A DNA stretch of 64,000 nucleotides from Novosphingobium panipatense. Lineage in GTDB: Bacteria > Pseudomonadota > Alphaproteobacteria > Sphingomonadales > Sphingomonadaceae. Below the pieces are notes generated by a model. That model was not told the DNA's origin and searched no databases. It saw nothing but the letters and a program-made list of their open reading frames with translations. The translations under genes were made by a program, and so were the position numbers. The DNA lies in NCBI RefSeq assembly GCF_002149965.1, contig NZ_MSQB01000003.1, positions 186,001-250,000 of the forward strand, read 5' to 3'. This document shows positions 27,260 to 37,641 of the stretch, piece by piece (position 1 is the first letter of the stretch; each line of letters begins with the position of its first letter).

Positions 27260-27598
27260 TTAGGCCGATCGCAACATCTGCGCATCCTCGACCAGTTCGG
27301 CGCGTTCCGGGCAGGCTTCCGGCTCGTCGACGATCGCCTTGATGTCGCGGCCGATGCCCAGCAGTTCCTGGTGGACGCGGATCATGTCGTTCTGGCTTTC
27401 GAGCAGCGTGCGCTGCGTCTTGGCGAGGCGCATGAGCGCCGTCTGTCCGGTGAAAGTGGCCACGCCGTCGGCCTGGCGGGCAAGCAGCATCGATTCCATC
27501 AGCCGCGCCGAAGCGAGCAGGGCGGAATCCAGCGAAAGTTCGGCCTCGGGAAGCTGACGTGCGATCCGGGCGGTGGCAGCGGAAATCGTGATCGACAT
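27260..27598 (-). CDS. Small helical protein of unknown function
   Basis: Hypothetical protein of 112 residues, almost entirely predicted helix by composition (LDSALLASARLMESMLLARQ, LAKTQRTLLESQNDMIRVHQE), without cysteines apart from one near the C-terminus, and with an acidic tail (EPEACPERAELVED). The ATG at 27598 has GGGGGTC upstream. It lies between the membrane-tethered regulator and the membrane protein. The regular spacing of leucines suggests a coiled coil or a partner-binding bundle. No function is known to me. Confidence 0.7.
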   Translation of the reverse strand: MSITISAATARIARQLPEAELSLDSALLASARLMESMLLARQADGVATFTGQTALMRLAKTQRTLLESQNDMIRVHQELLGIGRDIKAIVDEPEACPERAELVEDAQMLRSA

Positions 27599-27664
27599 AG
27601 TGACCCCCATCCAGCGGCATCGGCCCGTTCGATGCGCCTTCATCAATCGTGACAGGAGGCTGGA

Positions 27665-28186
27665 TCAAAGCAGGTTGCTCAGCTTCGTGGCCAGGTCCAG
27701 ACCGAACACCGCCACGAGAAGCAATCCCCCGGCGATGGCGATCATGGCGGCCGTGCGGCTGAGACCCGCATTCGCTCCATCGAGCACCTCCGGGACGACC
27801 CGCCGGGAAGTCTCTTCCTGCCAGGGCGCCGTCACCTTGAAAGTGGCGCCGTCGGCAAGGGTGAGCCTTTCGACCAATTCGTCCCTGCCCCGATCCTCAT
27901 CGAACATGGGTATGGCCGGAACCTGAGGATTCTTCTCTGGTAGCGGATTACAGGCCGCGATCTGGTCCTGCTGGTATTGCCTGTAAGCGCGCGCCAGTTC
28001 GGCCCTTGGCGGGGAGCCCGTACGGCTGCGCACGCCTTCGACCCGCTGATTTACCGCGCTTTCGGATATGCCGAGTTCCCAGGCGATTTCCTTGCTCGTG
28101 CGGTTTTCCGCCACGAAAGCCAGGACTTCGTGCTGCTTGGGAGTCAGTGACGGGAACACCGCCATTATGCGTTGAAACTGCGTCAT
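27665..28186 (-). CDS. LuxR-type helix-turn-helix protein with C-terminal membrane anchor
   Basis: Protein of 173 residues with unusual layout: the GerE/LuxR DNA-binding domain is at the N-terminus (LTPKQHEVLAFVAENRTSKE, then LGISESAVNQRVEGVRSRTG), followed by a charged linker and a single hydrophobic segment at the C-terminus (AAMIAIAGGLLLVAVFGLDL). It should therefore be held at the inner membrane with its DNA-binding domain in the cytoplasm. The ATG at 28186 is preferred; another start at 28219 is in frame without a ribosome site. The three genes that follow may form its signalling module. Confidence 0.78.
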   Translation of the reverse strand: MTQFQRIMAVFPSLTPKQHEVLAFVAENRTSKEIAWELGISESAVNQRVEGVRSRTGSPPRAELARAYRQYQQDQIAACNPLPEKNPQVPAIPMFDEDRGRDELVERLTLADGATFKVTAPWQEETSRRVVPEVLDGANAGLSRTAAMIAIAGGLLLVAVFGLDLATKLSNLL

Positions 28187-28638
28187 GTCGCCGCCAGCGT
28201 CCACTCGCCCAAGTTCCATAACGCTATCGAACCACCCTCGTTCCGCCAGGCCCCTGCCACGCCGTCCGTGTCGGGGCATTTATAGGTCGTCTGTAAACAT
28301 ACTATCAAGCGGCTACAGGCGCGAATTTAACCACATCGAATGCATCGCTGGCCCGCAGCGCAAGAAGCGCTGCGATTGAATCGATTGCTGACACAACCGA
28401 AACACCCTGCCAGCACCCTCTACTTACCCGAGCAATCTTAACCAATCTTGCTCACCCTGTGAGTCGCGCGGATTGCTGTCATTCCAAGGACAGATTGATC
28501 GGAAACGGATGGAAACCGCGCGCAAGGCGCCTCGGCAGGCCCCAAAAGAAAACGCCGCGCAACAGCGCGGCGTTGGGTCGATCACGAAAACGTGAGCGGG
28601 CGGCGCGGCACAAGGCGTGCCGCCGCCGCCCGGCCGGA
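28187..28638. other. Intergenic region between lepA and the membrane-tethered regulator
   Basis: No gene is seen in these 452 bases. They hold the regulator's upstream region (its arm nearest the gene is comparatively AT-rich, around 28280-28340), a perfect 8-bp hairpin without a T-run at 28354-28374, and the lepA terminator at 28551-28574. Confidence 0.6.
28551..28574 (-). terminator. Rho-independent terminator of lepA
   Basis: Ten-base perfect stem (AACGCCGCGC and its complement) around a four-base loop; on the minus strand it is followed by TTCTTTT. It lies 65 bases after the lepA stop. Confidence 0.8.
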
Positions 28639-30441
<1,803 letters not shown>

Positions 30442-30519
30442 GAAAGCGCCGTTAGCAGCGCTTGAGGCGTTTGAAAATGCGGTCCGCGCGCATTTTCAGA
30501 CGGCCTCCGGTTTGCCCGC

Positions 30520-33258
30520 TCAGCCGACCTTGCGCAGCAATCCCGCCTCGGCCGTCTCGCGGGGCGGTTCGCCATCGGCCCGCGCGGGCGCGAAGATCAC
30601 CGATCCGCTCGAGTCAAGCTCCAACGGGCGAACGAATTCCACGCCGATGCGGTCATCCCGGCACCAGCGCGCCGTCGCCAGAACGACGTTGTCGTCGGCA
30701 AGGTGAATGCCGAACTGCGTCTCCACCGGCACGTTCCACAGCCCCTCGACCATGGCCCCGGTGCTGGAGATGTTGCGGATCGTGCCATGATAGATATGCC
30801 CGCCGTGTTCCAGCACGACCTTGCGCAGCATCGTCTGGCGCGGCGCACGAACAGAGCGGGGACCGGCAGCTATCGCGATCAGCCCCTGCTGAAGGCGCGC
30901 CATGACTTCCGCCGAACTCAGCGGTTTCTCATAGATATAGCCCTGGACATGGCTGCATCCGAGCAGGCGCACAAGGTCCAGTTCGTCCAGCGTCTCCACG
31001 CCTTCCGCCGTCGTTTCCATGCCCAGCGCCTCGGCCAGGCTGACGATCGAGGAGATGATCGCCCCGTTGCGGCTGCCCTCGATCGTGGCGCCGCGCACGA
31101 AGCTCTGGTCGATCTTGATCTTGTCGAACGGCGCCTTCTTCAGATAGCCGAGCGAGGAATAGCCGGTGCCGAAATCGTCCAGCGCCAGCCGCACGCCGAC
31201 ATCCTTGAGCGCGCCGAACATGGACTCGGTCGACTTGTCCTCGCCGAGGAACACGCTTTCGGTGATCTCCAGTTCCAGCCGCGACGGATCGATACCCGCC
31301 TGCGCGATGGCGCGGGCAACCACATCGGGCAGCCCGGCATTGGCGAATTGCAGCGGGGAAACGTTCACGGCCACGCGCACCTCGTGCGGCCAGCCTGCAA
31401 GGTCCTGGCAGGCCTGTCGCAGCGCCCATTCGCCGATTTCCGCGACCAGACCGGTTTCCTCGGCCACCGGCACGAACCGGGCAGGCGAAATATAGCCGTG
31501 CCGGGGGTGCTTCCAGCGCAGCAGCGCCTCAAGGCCGGTGATCCGCTCCGTCGTGGTATGGACCTGCGGCTGGTAGTGCAGTTCCAGCGCGCCGGCATCG
31601 ATCGCGTCGCGCAGGTCCTGCTCCAGCTGCTGGCGTTCGCGCGCGTCGGAATGGAGATCGTCGTCGTAGAAGTGATGGCGCCCTCGCCCGCCGCCCTTTG
31701 CGGCATAGAGGGCAAGGTCGGCATTGCGAATCAGGGCTTCCACGGTCGTCCCGTGCTCCGGGCACATGGCGATGCCTACCGAGGCGCCGATCGTCACGCG
31801 GGTTCCGTCGATCGAATAGGGCTGGGACAGAGCCTCGATCACCCGGCGCGCAAGGTGCCCGAGGCCCTCGTGCTGGTGATAGCCCGGCAGGATCACCTGG
31901 AACTCGTCGCCGCCGAGGCGGCCGACGCGGCCCATGTTCGCCACCGTGGTCCGCAGACGTTCCGCCACCTGCTTGAGCAGGGCGTCACCGGCCGGATGGC
32001 CCATGGTGTCGTTCACCTGCTTGAAGCGATCGAGGTCGAGCAGGAACACCGCGCAGGCGCGGTTTTCGATGCGCGGCGAGTTGATCACCTTTTCCAGCCA
32101 CTCCGACATCTGGAAGCGGTTGGCCAGCTTCGTCAGCGAATCGAAACGGGCCAGCTGGGTGACGTGCTGCTGCGACTTGCGAGTCTCGGTCAGGTCTATG
32201 CCCGAGCCGCGAAAGCCGAGGAAATTGTGGAACTGGTCGAGCACCGGCCTGCCGCTGATCGACCACCAGCGCTCATCCTTCTCGTTCGTTGCGGCGCGCA
32301 CCGCCACGTCCTGGAACGAGGAGCGGGTCGAAAGGTGGAAGGCCAGCGTGCGCTCGCTATCGTGATTCTCGGCGCGCAGACGGAACAAGTGCAGGAAGGG
32401 ACGCCCATAAAGCTCGGCCTGCCGGACATCGAGCAGTTCGGCAATGCGGGGCGAGACATAGGCGATCAAGCCGCGCCGGTCGGTTTCCCAGAACCAGCCC
32501 TGCCCGGTCTGCTCATATTCGCGCAGCAGTTCCTCGGCGCGGTGCTGCTCGCGTTCCTGCGCCGCGCGGCGCGTCGATTCCTCGCGGGCGAGACGCGCCT
32601 GGCGCATCGCCACGGTCAGGCCGATGCCGCAGCCCGCAGCCAACAGGCCCAGCGTCGCGAGCGAGGCCGAATGGATCGAGGCCCCTGCCCAGACGCTGAT
32701 CGTGGCGGCGACGATCGAGGTCAGCCGGCGATCGAGCAGGACCGTCCCCAGCAGGACGAGCAGGCCGTATCCCTTGATCGTCACGTTCCAGTCGAGCGCG
32801 GCGACATCGTGCGTCCACTGCGCCGTGGCCACGCCGAACAGCAGCATCGGCAGCGCGATCGCCAGCAGCATGAGCGGGTATCGCCGCCAGCTGCGGTGGT
32901 GCTGCCGCCCTTCCAGCATGGCCAGCGAAGGCGCGGCCAGGCAGAGCAGGACGGCGGCGAAAGCCAGCGACAGCGAAAGCGGCCCGGGCGCGCTGCGCGA
33001 CATGACGCCCATGGCGACCATGATGCAGACCATGCCGGGCGCCATGAGTTCCCAGCGCCGGGCGATGAAGAAATGAAGCGGATCGCTGCTCTGCCCGCGA
33101 CGCCGCAGGAAAGCGAAGTTCGGTATGGCGGAGCGCGCGGCGGTGTCCGTCCCGTTGGATGGTGCGCTTTCGGACGGTGCCGGTTCGGACAAGACAGGCG
33201 TAATCTCCGCGCTTTCGCGCGATCGCCGTTTCGGCTCCGTGAATCCCTTCCTCGCCAT
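30520..33258 (-). CDS. Membrane GGDEF-EAL protein with PAS and PilZ domains (c-di-GMP turnover)
   Basis: Protein of 912 residues. Five or six hydrophobic segments fill about residues 55-200; a PAS domain follows (YEQTGQGWFWETDRRGLIAY), then GGDEF with an intact RLGGDEFQV motif at about 449, EAL with LEALLRW (E577), EITESVFL, DDFGTGYSSLGYL and AEGVETL, and a C-terminal PilZ domain (NISSTGAMVEG). Synthesis, breakdown and binding of c-di-GMP are thus in one chain, all with intact-looking motifs. No RxxD inhibitory site precedes GGDEF. ATG at 33258 preferred over the adjoining GTG; no strong ribosome site. Confidence 0.92.
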   Translation of the reverse strand: MARKGFTEPKRRSRESAEITPVLSEPAPSESAPSNGTDTAARSAIPNFAFLRRRGQSSDPLHFFIARRWELMAPGMVCIMVAMGVMSRSAPGPLSLSLAFAAVLLCLAAPSLAMLEGRQHHRSWRRYPLMLLAIALPMLLFGVATAQWTHDVAALDWNVTIKGYGLLVLLGTVLLDRRLTSIVAATISVWAGASIHSASLATLGLLAAGCGIGLTVAMRQARLAREESTRRAAQEREQHRAEELLREYEQTGQGWFWETDRRGLIAYVSPRIAELLDVRQAELYGRPFLHLFRLRAENHDSERTLAFHLSTRSSFQDVAVRAATNEKDERWWSISGRPVLDQFHNFLGFRGSGIDLTETRKSQQHVTQLARFDSLTKLANRFQMSEWLEKVINSPRIENRACAVFLLDLDRFKQVNDTMGHPAGDALLKQVAERLRTTVANMGRVGRLGGDEFQVILPGYHQHEGLGHLARRVIEALSQPYSIDGTRVTIGASVGIAMCPEHGTTVEALIRNADLALYAAKGGGRGRHHFYDDDLHSDARERQQLEQDLRDAIDAGALELHYQPQVHTTTERITGLEALLRWKHPRHGYISPARFVPVAEETGLVAEIGEWALRQACQDLAGWPHEVRVAVNVSPLQFANAGLPDVVARAIAQAGIDPSRLELEITESVFLGEDKSTESMFGALKDVGVRLALDDFGTGYSSLGYLKKAPFDKIKIDQSFVRGATIEGSRNGAIISSIVSLAEALGMETTAEGVETLDELDLVRLLGCSHVQGYIYEKPLSSAEVMARLQQGLIAIAAGPRSVRAPRQTMLRKVVLEHGGHIYHGTIRNISSTGAMVEGLWNVPVETQFGIHLADDNVVLATARWCRDDRIGVEFVRPLELDSSGSVIFAPARADGEPPRETAEAGLLRKVG

Positions 33259-33444
33259 CACATCGGCTATTGCCGCGCGGCCATTGCAAAAGTGTTAAGT
33301 TCCGGCAACCAAACCCAATCCCGACCGGATATGGCACGAAGGCCCCGCCCCGCCGGATTTCGCTTGCCGCCGATCCCCAAGCATGTTTGCTTCATGGATG
33401 GCGGGCGCACTGGTCCAGTTTCCGTCCGCTTGGGAGAAAAATCC

Positions 33445-34842
33445 ATGCGACACATCGCCATCGTCGGATCGGGACCGGCCGGATACTACACGGCCGAAGC
33501 CGCACTCAAGCAATGGAAGGACGATGTCCGGGTCGATATCTTCGATTCCTCGCCCGTGCCCTTCGGGCTGATCCGCACCGGGGTCGCCCCCGACCACCAG
33601 AGCATCAAGAGCGTGGCGCGGCGATACGAGACGACTGCGCTGAGCGACAACGTCCACTTCGTCGGCAATGTGATGGTCGGCCGCGACATTTCGATCGACG
33701 AACTGCGCGACCTCTACGATGCCGTGGTGCTCGCCACCGGCGCACCCAACGACCGCAAGCTGGGCCTTCCCGGCGAGGACCTGCCCAATGTCTTCGGCAG
33801 CGCCGCCTTCGTCGGCTGGTACAACGGGCATCCGCAGTTTGCGGAGATCCATCCCGATTTCAGCCATGACACCGCCGTGATCGTCGGCAACGGCAATGTC
33901 GCGCTGGATGTCGCACGGATTCTCGCGAAGTCCGGGGAGGAGTTCGAGGGCAGCGACATCGTCGCCCATGCCCTTTCCGCGCTGGAAGGCGCGCATATCA
34001 GGCGGATCGTCATTCTCGGAAGGCGCGGGCCGCACCAGGTGACGATGACGCCCAAGGAACTGGGCGAACTTGCCCGGCTTGCGCGCGCCTGCCCACGCGT
34101 CGATCCCGCCGACCTGCCCCCGCTGGCGCAGGATGCCGCGCTCGATGCCGGAATGCGTAAGACCATGGGCCATCTGCGCAGCTTCGCCATGGCGGGCGGC
34201 AGTGCCAACGACAATGCCGACGATGGGGCCGACGATGGGGCCGACGATGGGGCCGACGAAGGGGCGACCATCGTCTGCCCGGACCGCGACATCGTCCTCG
34301 AATTCGATTTCTTCGCCGCCCCGCGCGCGATCCTCGGCACCGACCGTGTGGAAGGCGTGGAGGTCGAACGGACCCACTTGGTGGACGGCAAGGCCGTGGG
34401 AACCGGTGAGACCTATCATATCCCCGCAGGCATCGTGATCGCCTGCATCGGCTACCAGACCTCCCGGATCCCGGACGTTCCCTATGACGAACAGGGCGGC
34501 CGTTTCGCCAATGTGGAGGGCCGGATCAAGCCGGGCCTCTACTGCGTGGGCTGGGCGCGGCGCGGCCCGACCGGAACGATCGGCACCAACCGACCCGACG
34601 GCTTCGCGATCGTAGAGAGAATCGACGCCGACCTCGGACCGACGGGCGGCACCGGCAAGCCGGGCCGTCCCGGTTTCGAAGCGCTCGCCGAGACGCGCGG
34701 CATCGACTTCGTGAAATTCACCGAATGGCAGAAGATCGACGAAGCCGAAGTCGCGAATGCCCGCCATGGGGCGCCGCGCGAGAAATTCGTCGAAGTGGAC
34801 CGCATGATCGCCAAGGCCCACCCTTCCGTTCAGGACAGCTGA
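33445..34842 (+). CDS. fprA: Ferredoxin/adrenodoxin-NADP reductase family flavoprotein (FprA-like)
   Basis: FAD enzyme of 465 residues related to mitochondrial adrenodoxin reductase and mycobacterial FprA. FAD motif VGSGPAGYYTAE at the N-terminus, NADP motif VGNGNVALDVARIL, and C-terminal GWARRGPTGTIGTNRPD are diagnostic. It passes electrons from NADPH to a ferredoxin, for example for cytochrome P450s. ATG at 33445 with GGGAGAAAAATCC. A 12-base tandem repeat encodes three or four DDGA units in a surface loop (about residue 259-274). No ferredoxin gene is adjacent. Confidence 0.93.
   Translation: MRHIAIVGSGPAGYYTAEAALKQWKDDVRVDIFDSSPVPFGLIRTGVAPDHQSIKSVARRYETTALSDNVHFVGNVMVGRDISIDELRDLYDAVVLATGAPNDRKLGLPGEDLPNVFGSAAFVGWYNGHPQFAEIHPDFSHDTAVIVGNGNVALDVARILAKSGEEFEGSDIVAHALSALEGAHIRRIVILGRRGPHQVTMTPKELGELARLARACPRVDPADLPPLAQDAALDAGMRKTMGHLRSFAMAGGSANDNADDGADDGADDGADEGATIVCPDRDIVLEFDFFAAPRAILGTDRVEGVEVERTHLVDGKAVGTGETYHIPAGIVIACIGYQTSRIPDVPYDEQGGRFANVEGRIKPGLYCVGWARRGPTGTIGTNRPDGFAIVERIDADLGPTGGTGKPGRPGFEALAETRGIDFVKFTEWQKIDEAEVANARHGAPREKFVEVDRMIAKAHPSVQDS
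34219..34266 (+). repeat. 12-base tandem repeat inside fprA
   Basis: Unit GACGATGGGGCC occurs three times exactly (34219-34254) plus one changed copy (34255-34266). Because the unit is four codons long, copy changes keep the frame and only vary a DDGA loop. Confidence 0.9.
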
Positions 34843-34850
34843 ACACAAAA

Positions 34851-34875
34851 AAGGCCGGGGTTTTGCCCCGGCCTT
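34851..34875. terminator. Bidirectional terminator between fprA and dnaN
   Basis: Ten-base stem AAGGCCGGGG with its complement and a five-base loop. The minus-strand transcript (dnaN) continues into TTTTTT; the plus strand continues into CTTCT. Confidence 0.85.
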
Positions 34876-34899
34876 CTTCTATCGGCTCGAACCTTCCGG

Positions 34900-36018
34900 T
34901 CAGACGCGCATCGGCATCAGCACGTAAAGCGCCGGGCTCTTCTCGTCCTGACGGATCAGCGTGGGCGCACCGGCGTCGGCCAGGTGCAGTTCCACGGTGT
35001 CGCCGTCGATCTGGCCAAGGATGTCCTTGAGATAGTTGGCATTGAAGCCGATCTCGAATCCGTCCGACGAGTAATCGGCAGGCACTTCCTCGGCGGCGGT
35101 GCCGTTGTCGGGCGAAGTGACCGAAAGCGTCACGCGGTCCTGCTCCAGCGCCATCTTCACGGCGCGGGTCTTTTCGGTGGCGATCGTCGCCACGCGGTCC
35201 ACGCCTTCGAAGAAGCTCTTGGGATCGACCTTGAGCAGCTTGTCGTTCCCGGTCGGGATGACGCGGGTGTAATCGGGGAACGTGCCGTCGATCAGCTTGC
35301 TGGTCAGGACGACGCCGTGTTCGCCGCCGAGCGTGAAGCGGATCTTGCTGGCCGAAAGATCGACGAGCACATTGGTGTCCAGCGCTTCTTCCAGCAGCTT
35401 GCGCAGCTCACCCACGCATTTGCGGGGCACGATCACGTCCGGCATGCCCTCGGCCCCATCGGGACGCGGCAGGGTGAAGCGCGCGAGGCGGTGACCGTCG
35501 GTAGCGGCGGCCTTCAGTTCCTCTTCCGAGACGTGGAGGAAGATGCCGTTGAGGTAGTAACGCGTTTCCTCGGTCGAGATCGCGAAACGGGTGCGGTCGA
35601 TCAGCTGGCCCAGCGTGGCGGCCGGAATCTCGAAGCTGGTCGGCAGTTCGCCTTCCGCGATCATCGGGAAATCGTCGCGCGGGAGGGTCGGCAGCTGGAA
35701 GCGGCTGCGACCGGCCTTCACGACCATGCGGTTATCCGAAGCGTCGAGGCTCACCTGGCTGCCGTCGGGCAGCTTGCGGGCGATGTCGAACAGCAAATGC
35801 GCCGAAACGGTGATCGCACCGGCCTGCTCGACCGAGACCGCTCCCAGGGTTTCGACGACCTGCAAGTCGAGGTCGGTCGCCATGATGCGCAAGGACCCGG
35901 AACCCGAGGCCTCGATCAGCACGTTCGAGAGAATGGGAATGGTATTGCGCCGCTCGACAACGGACTGCACGTGCGACAGGCAGCGCAGGAGCGTGGAACG
36001 TTCGATTGTGGCCTTCAT
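34900..36018 (-). CDS. dnaN: DNA polymerase III beta subunit (sliding clamp)
   Basis: Clamp protein of 372 residues, standard length, which rings DNA and tethers the polymerase. N-terminal MKATIERSTLLRCLSHVQSV, domain repeat with NTIPILSNVLIEA, and C-terminal YVLMPMRV are typical. The ATG follows GAGG by five bases. It is not next to dnaA or recF in this window. The 268 bases upstream hold a 14-base palindrome AGGCAGCGCTGCCT (36217-36230) and a small hairpin at 36170-36184, both without assigned role. Confidence 0.97.
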   Translation of the reverse strand: MKATIERSTLLRCLSHVQSVVERRNTIPILSNVLIEASGSGSLRIMATDLDLQVVETLGAVSVEQAGAITVSAHLLFDIARKLPDGSQVSLDASDNRMVVKAGRSRFQLPTLPRDDFPMIAEGELPTSFEIPAATLGQLIDRTRFAISTEETRYYLNGIFLHVSEEELKAAATDGHRLARFTLPRPDGAEGMPDVIVPRKCVGELRKLLEEALDTNVLVDLSASKIRFTLGGEHGVVLTSKLIDGTFPDYTRVIPTGNDKLLKVDPKSFFEGVDRVATIATEKTRAVKMALEQDRVTLSVTSPDNGTAAEEVPADYSSDGFEIGFNANYLKDILGQIDGDTVELHLADAGAPTLIRQDEKSPALYVLMPMRV

Positions 36019-36286
36019 GGCAGCCTCAAGTCCCCCTTGGTCGGGCTAGGGATGCGCACATCCCGAATTTCAGGACGAATATCTCTAGCGAACGGAAAAC
36101 AGGCGGCAAGCGGCGAATGCCGACTCTTCCGTGTTTCTGGGGATAAATGAGGGGATTTTAGAAGGTTTTCGTTCAATTCGAACGCAATTGACGGAGGCTT
36201 TGGCAAAAAAGCTTCAAGGCAGCGCTGCCTCGATCATAGCGATTCTTACCGCTCCATAAGCGCGGATCGAGAAGCACCCGAACGCT

Positions 36287-36754
36287 TCAAAGGCCGAAGT
36301 TCTTCACATGGCCCTTGCCGTCCAGAACGAACCGCACGCCGCCATGGGCTGACCTAGGCGCGAGGACATGGATTTCGTAGACCACGTTGGGAGAGAGCGG
36401 CTTCGCGCTGACATGGGGCCGCTCCGCGCGCCCATGCCTAGCGGGCGCCGACGTTCCGTTCAGCGCCTGGCCGTAGACGAAGGGGAACTTGTTCTCGCAG
36501 CCCTTGAGCGAGTAGGACCAGTAGGCGCCATTGGCGATCTGCCCAGGATCGTCCCCGGCTTCCGCCTTTGCACGCGGCCCTCGCGGCGTTCGCACGTCCA
36601 CCATGCAGAACCGATCGGGCCGCGAAAACCAGCTTCCCGTGGGCACGAAAGTCAGGCGCCCCTCGATCATTTCGGCGTGAAAGTCGAAATCGGAAGAGCA
36701 CGACCCCAGCAGCAGGGCAAGCAAGCCTGCCACAAGGATCGCGCTCCACTTCAT
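36287..36754 (-). CDS. Predicted lipoprotein, unknown function
   Basis: Protein of 155 residues with a lipoprotein signal peptide: a basic start, a hydrophobic run ILVAGLLALLL and lipobox LGSC with the cysteine at about residue 19. Two further cysteines (RFCMVDV and KGCENKF) could form a disulfide in the periplasm. No family recognised. It starts four bases after the fabG stop, so it shares the fabD-fabG transcript, perhaps only by position. Confidence 0.75.
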   Translation of the reverse strand: MKWSAILVAGLLALLLGSCSSDFDFHAEMIEGRLTFVPTGSWFSRPDRFCMVDVRTPRGPRAKAEAGDDPGQIANGAYWSYSLKGCENKFPFVYGQALNGTSAPARHGRAERPHVSAKPLSPNVVYEIHVLAPRSAHGGVRFVLDGKGHVKNFGL

Positions 36755-36758
36755 GGCC

Positions 36759-37523
36759 TCAGACCATCACCATGCCGCCGTTGACGTGGATCGTCTGGCC
36801 GGTGACGTAGCCTGCCTCCTTCGAGGCGAGGAACACGGCGGCCGAGGCGATGTCCTCGCCCTCACCCATGCGGCCCATCGGGATGCGGCCGTTCAGCGCG
36901 TCCTTCTGCGCATCGGGCAGCACGTCGGTCATCGCCGTCCGGATGAAGCCCGGCGCGATGCAGTTCACGGTGACGTTGCGGCTGGCGAGTTCCTGCGCGA
37001 GGCTCTTCGACATGGCGGTGATGCCGCCCTTCGCCGCGCAGTAGTTCATCTGGCCGGGATTGCCGGTGGTGCCGACGACCGAGGTGACGTTGATGATGCG
37101 GCCGAAGCGGGCCTTCATCATCGGCTTGGTCACGGCGCGCATCAGGCGGAAGGTCGATTCGAGGTTGATCCTGATGACCTGATCCCACTCCTCGTCCTTC
37201 ATGCGCATGGCGAGGTTGTCGCGGGTGATGCCGGCGTTGTTGATGAGGATATCGATCTTGCCTAGCGATTCGAGCGCGGCGGGAACCAGCTTCTCGACCT
37301 GCTCGGGATCGCCGAGGTTGCAGGCGATGGCGACGTGGTCGACGTCCTGCAGGTGCTGCGGGGTGTGCTCGTCCAGTTCATCGCGGAAGGCGCGCAGCTT
37401 GTCCGCGTTCGAACCCGAGATGGCAAGGCGCGCCCCCTGCGCGGCCAGCGCGCGGGCGACGGCGGAACCGATGCCGCCCGAGGCGCCGGTGACGAGGGCG
37501 GTCATTCCGTTGAGGTTGAACAT
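36759..37523 (-). CDS. fabG: 3-oxoacyl-[acyl-carrier-protein] reductase FabG
   Basis: SDR of 254 residues that reduces 3-ketoacyl-ACP with NADPH in fatty-acid elongation. Motifs: VTGASGGIGSA, NNAGITRDNLAMRM (very typical of FabG), serine in NVTSVVGTTGN and YCAAKGG at the active site. I chose the ATG at 37523, with GGAG upstream, over an upstream extension. It follows fabD by 118 bases, the usual gene order in this group, so its assignment as the housekeeping reductase is firm. Confidence 0.95.
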   Translation of the reverse strand: MFNLNGMTALVTGASGGIGSAVARALAAQGARLAISGSNADKLRAFRDELDEHTPQHLQDVDHVAIACNLGDPEQVEKLVPAALESLGKIDILINNAGITRDNLAMRMKDEEWDQVIRINLESTFRLMRAVTKPMMKARFGRIINVTSVVGTTGNPGQMNYCAAKGGITAMSKSLAQELASRNVTVNCIAPGFIRTAMTDVLPDAQKDALNGRIPMGRMGEGEDIASAAVFLASKEAGYVTGQTIHVNGGMVMV

Positions 37524-37641
37524 CTTTTCAAATCTCCGTGAATCGCCTGCCTGATCGGCGGCGACGGCCCGCTGGACGGGCCCTTTCTTCAAACCTTCAG
37601 GGCCGTCGGGTCAAGCCCGGCATGCCGTCAGTGCGCGCGGA

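Noticed and set aside
28354..28374. Perfect 8-bp hairpin (CGCAGCGC, loop AAGAA)
   Set aside because: No T-run on either strand and far from gene ends; not called a terminator.
30703..33444. Very long plus-strand open frame opposite the GGDEF-EAL gene, continuous with fprA
   Set aside because: The fprA family start is at 33445 with a ribosome site; the upstream part has no recognisable domain and is antisense to clear c-di-GMP motifs.
36217..36230. 14-base palindrome AGGCAGCGCTGCCT upstream of dnaN
   Set aside because: Real palindrome, but short, GC-rich and 199 bases from the gene; no DnaA-box pattern around it to support a role.
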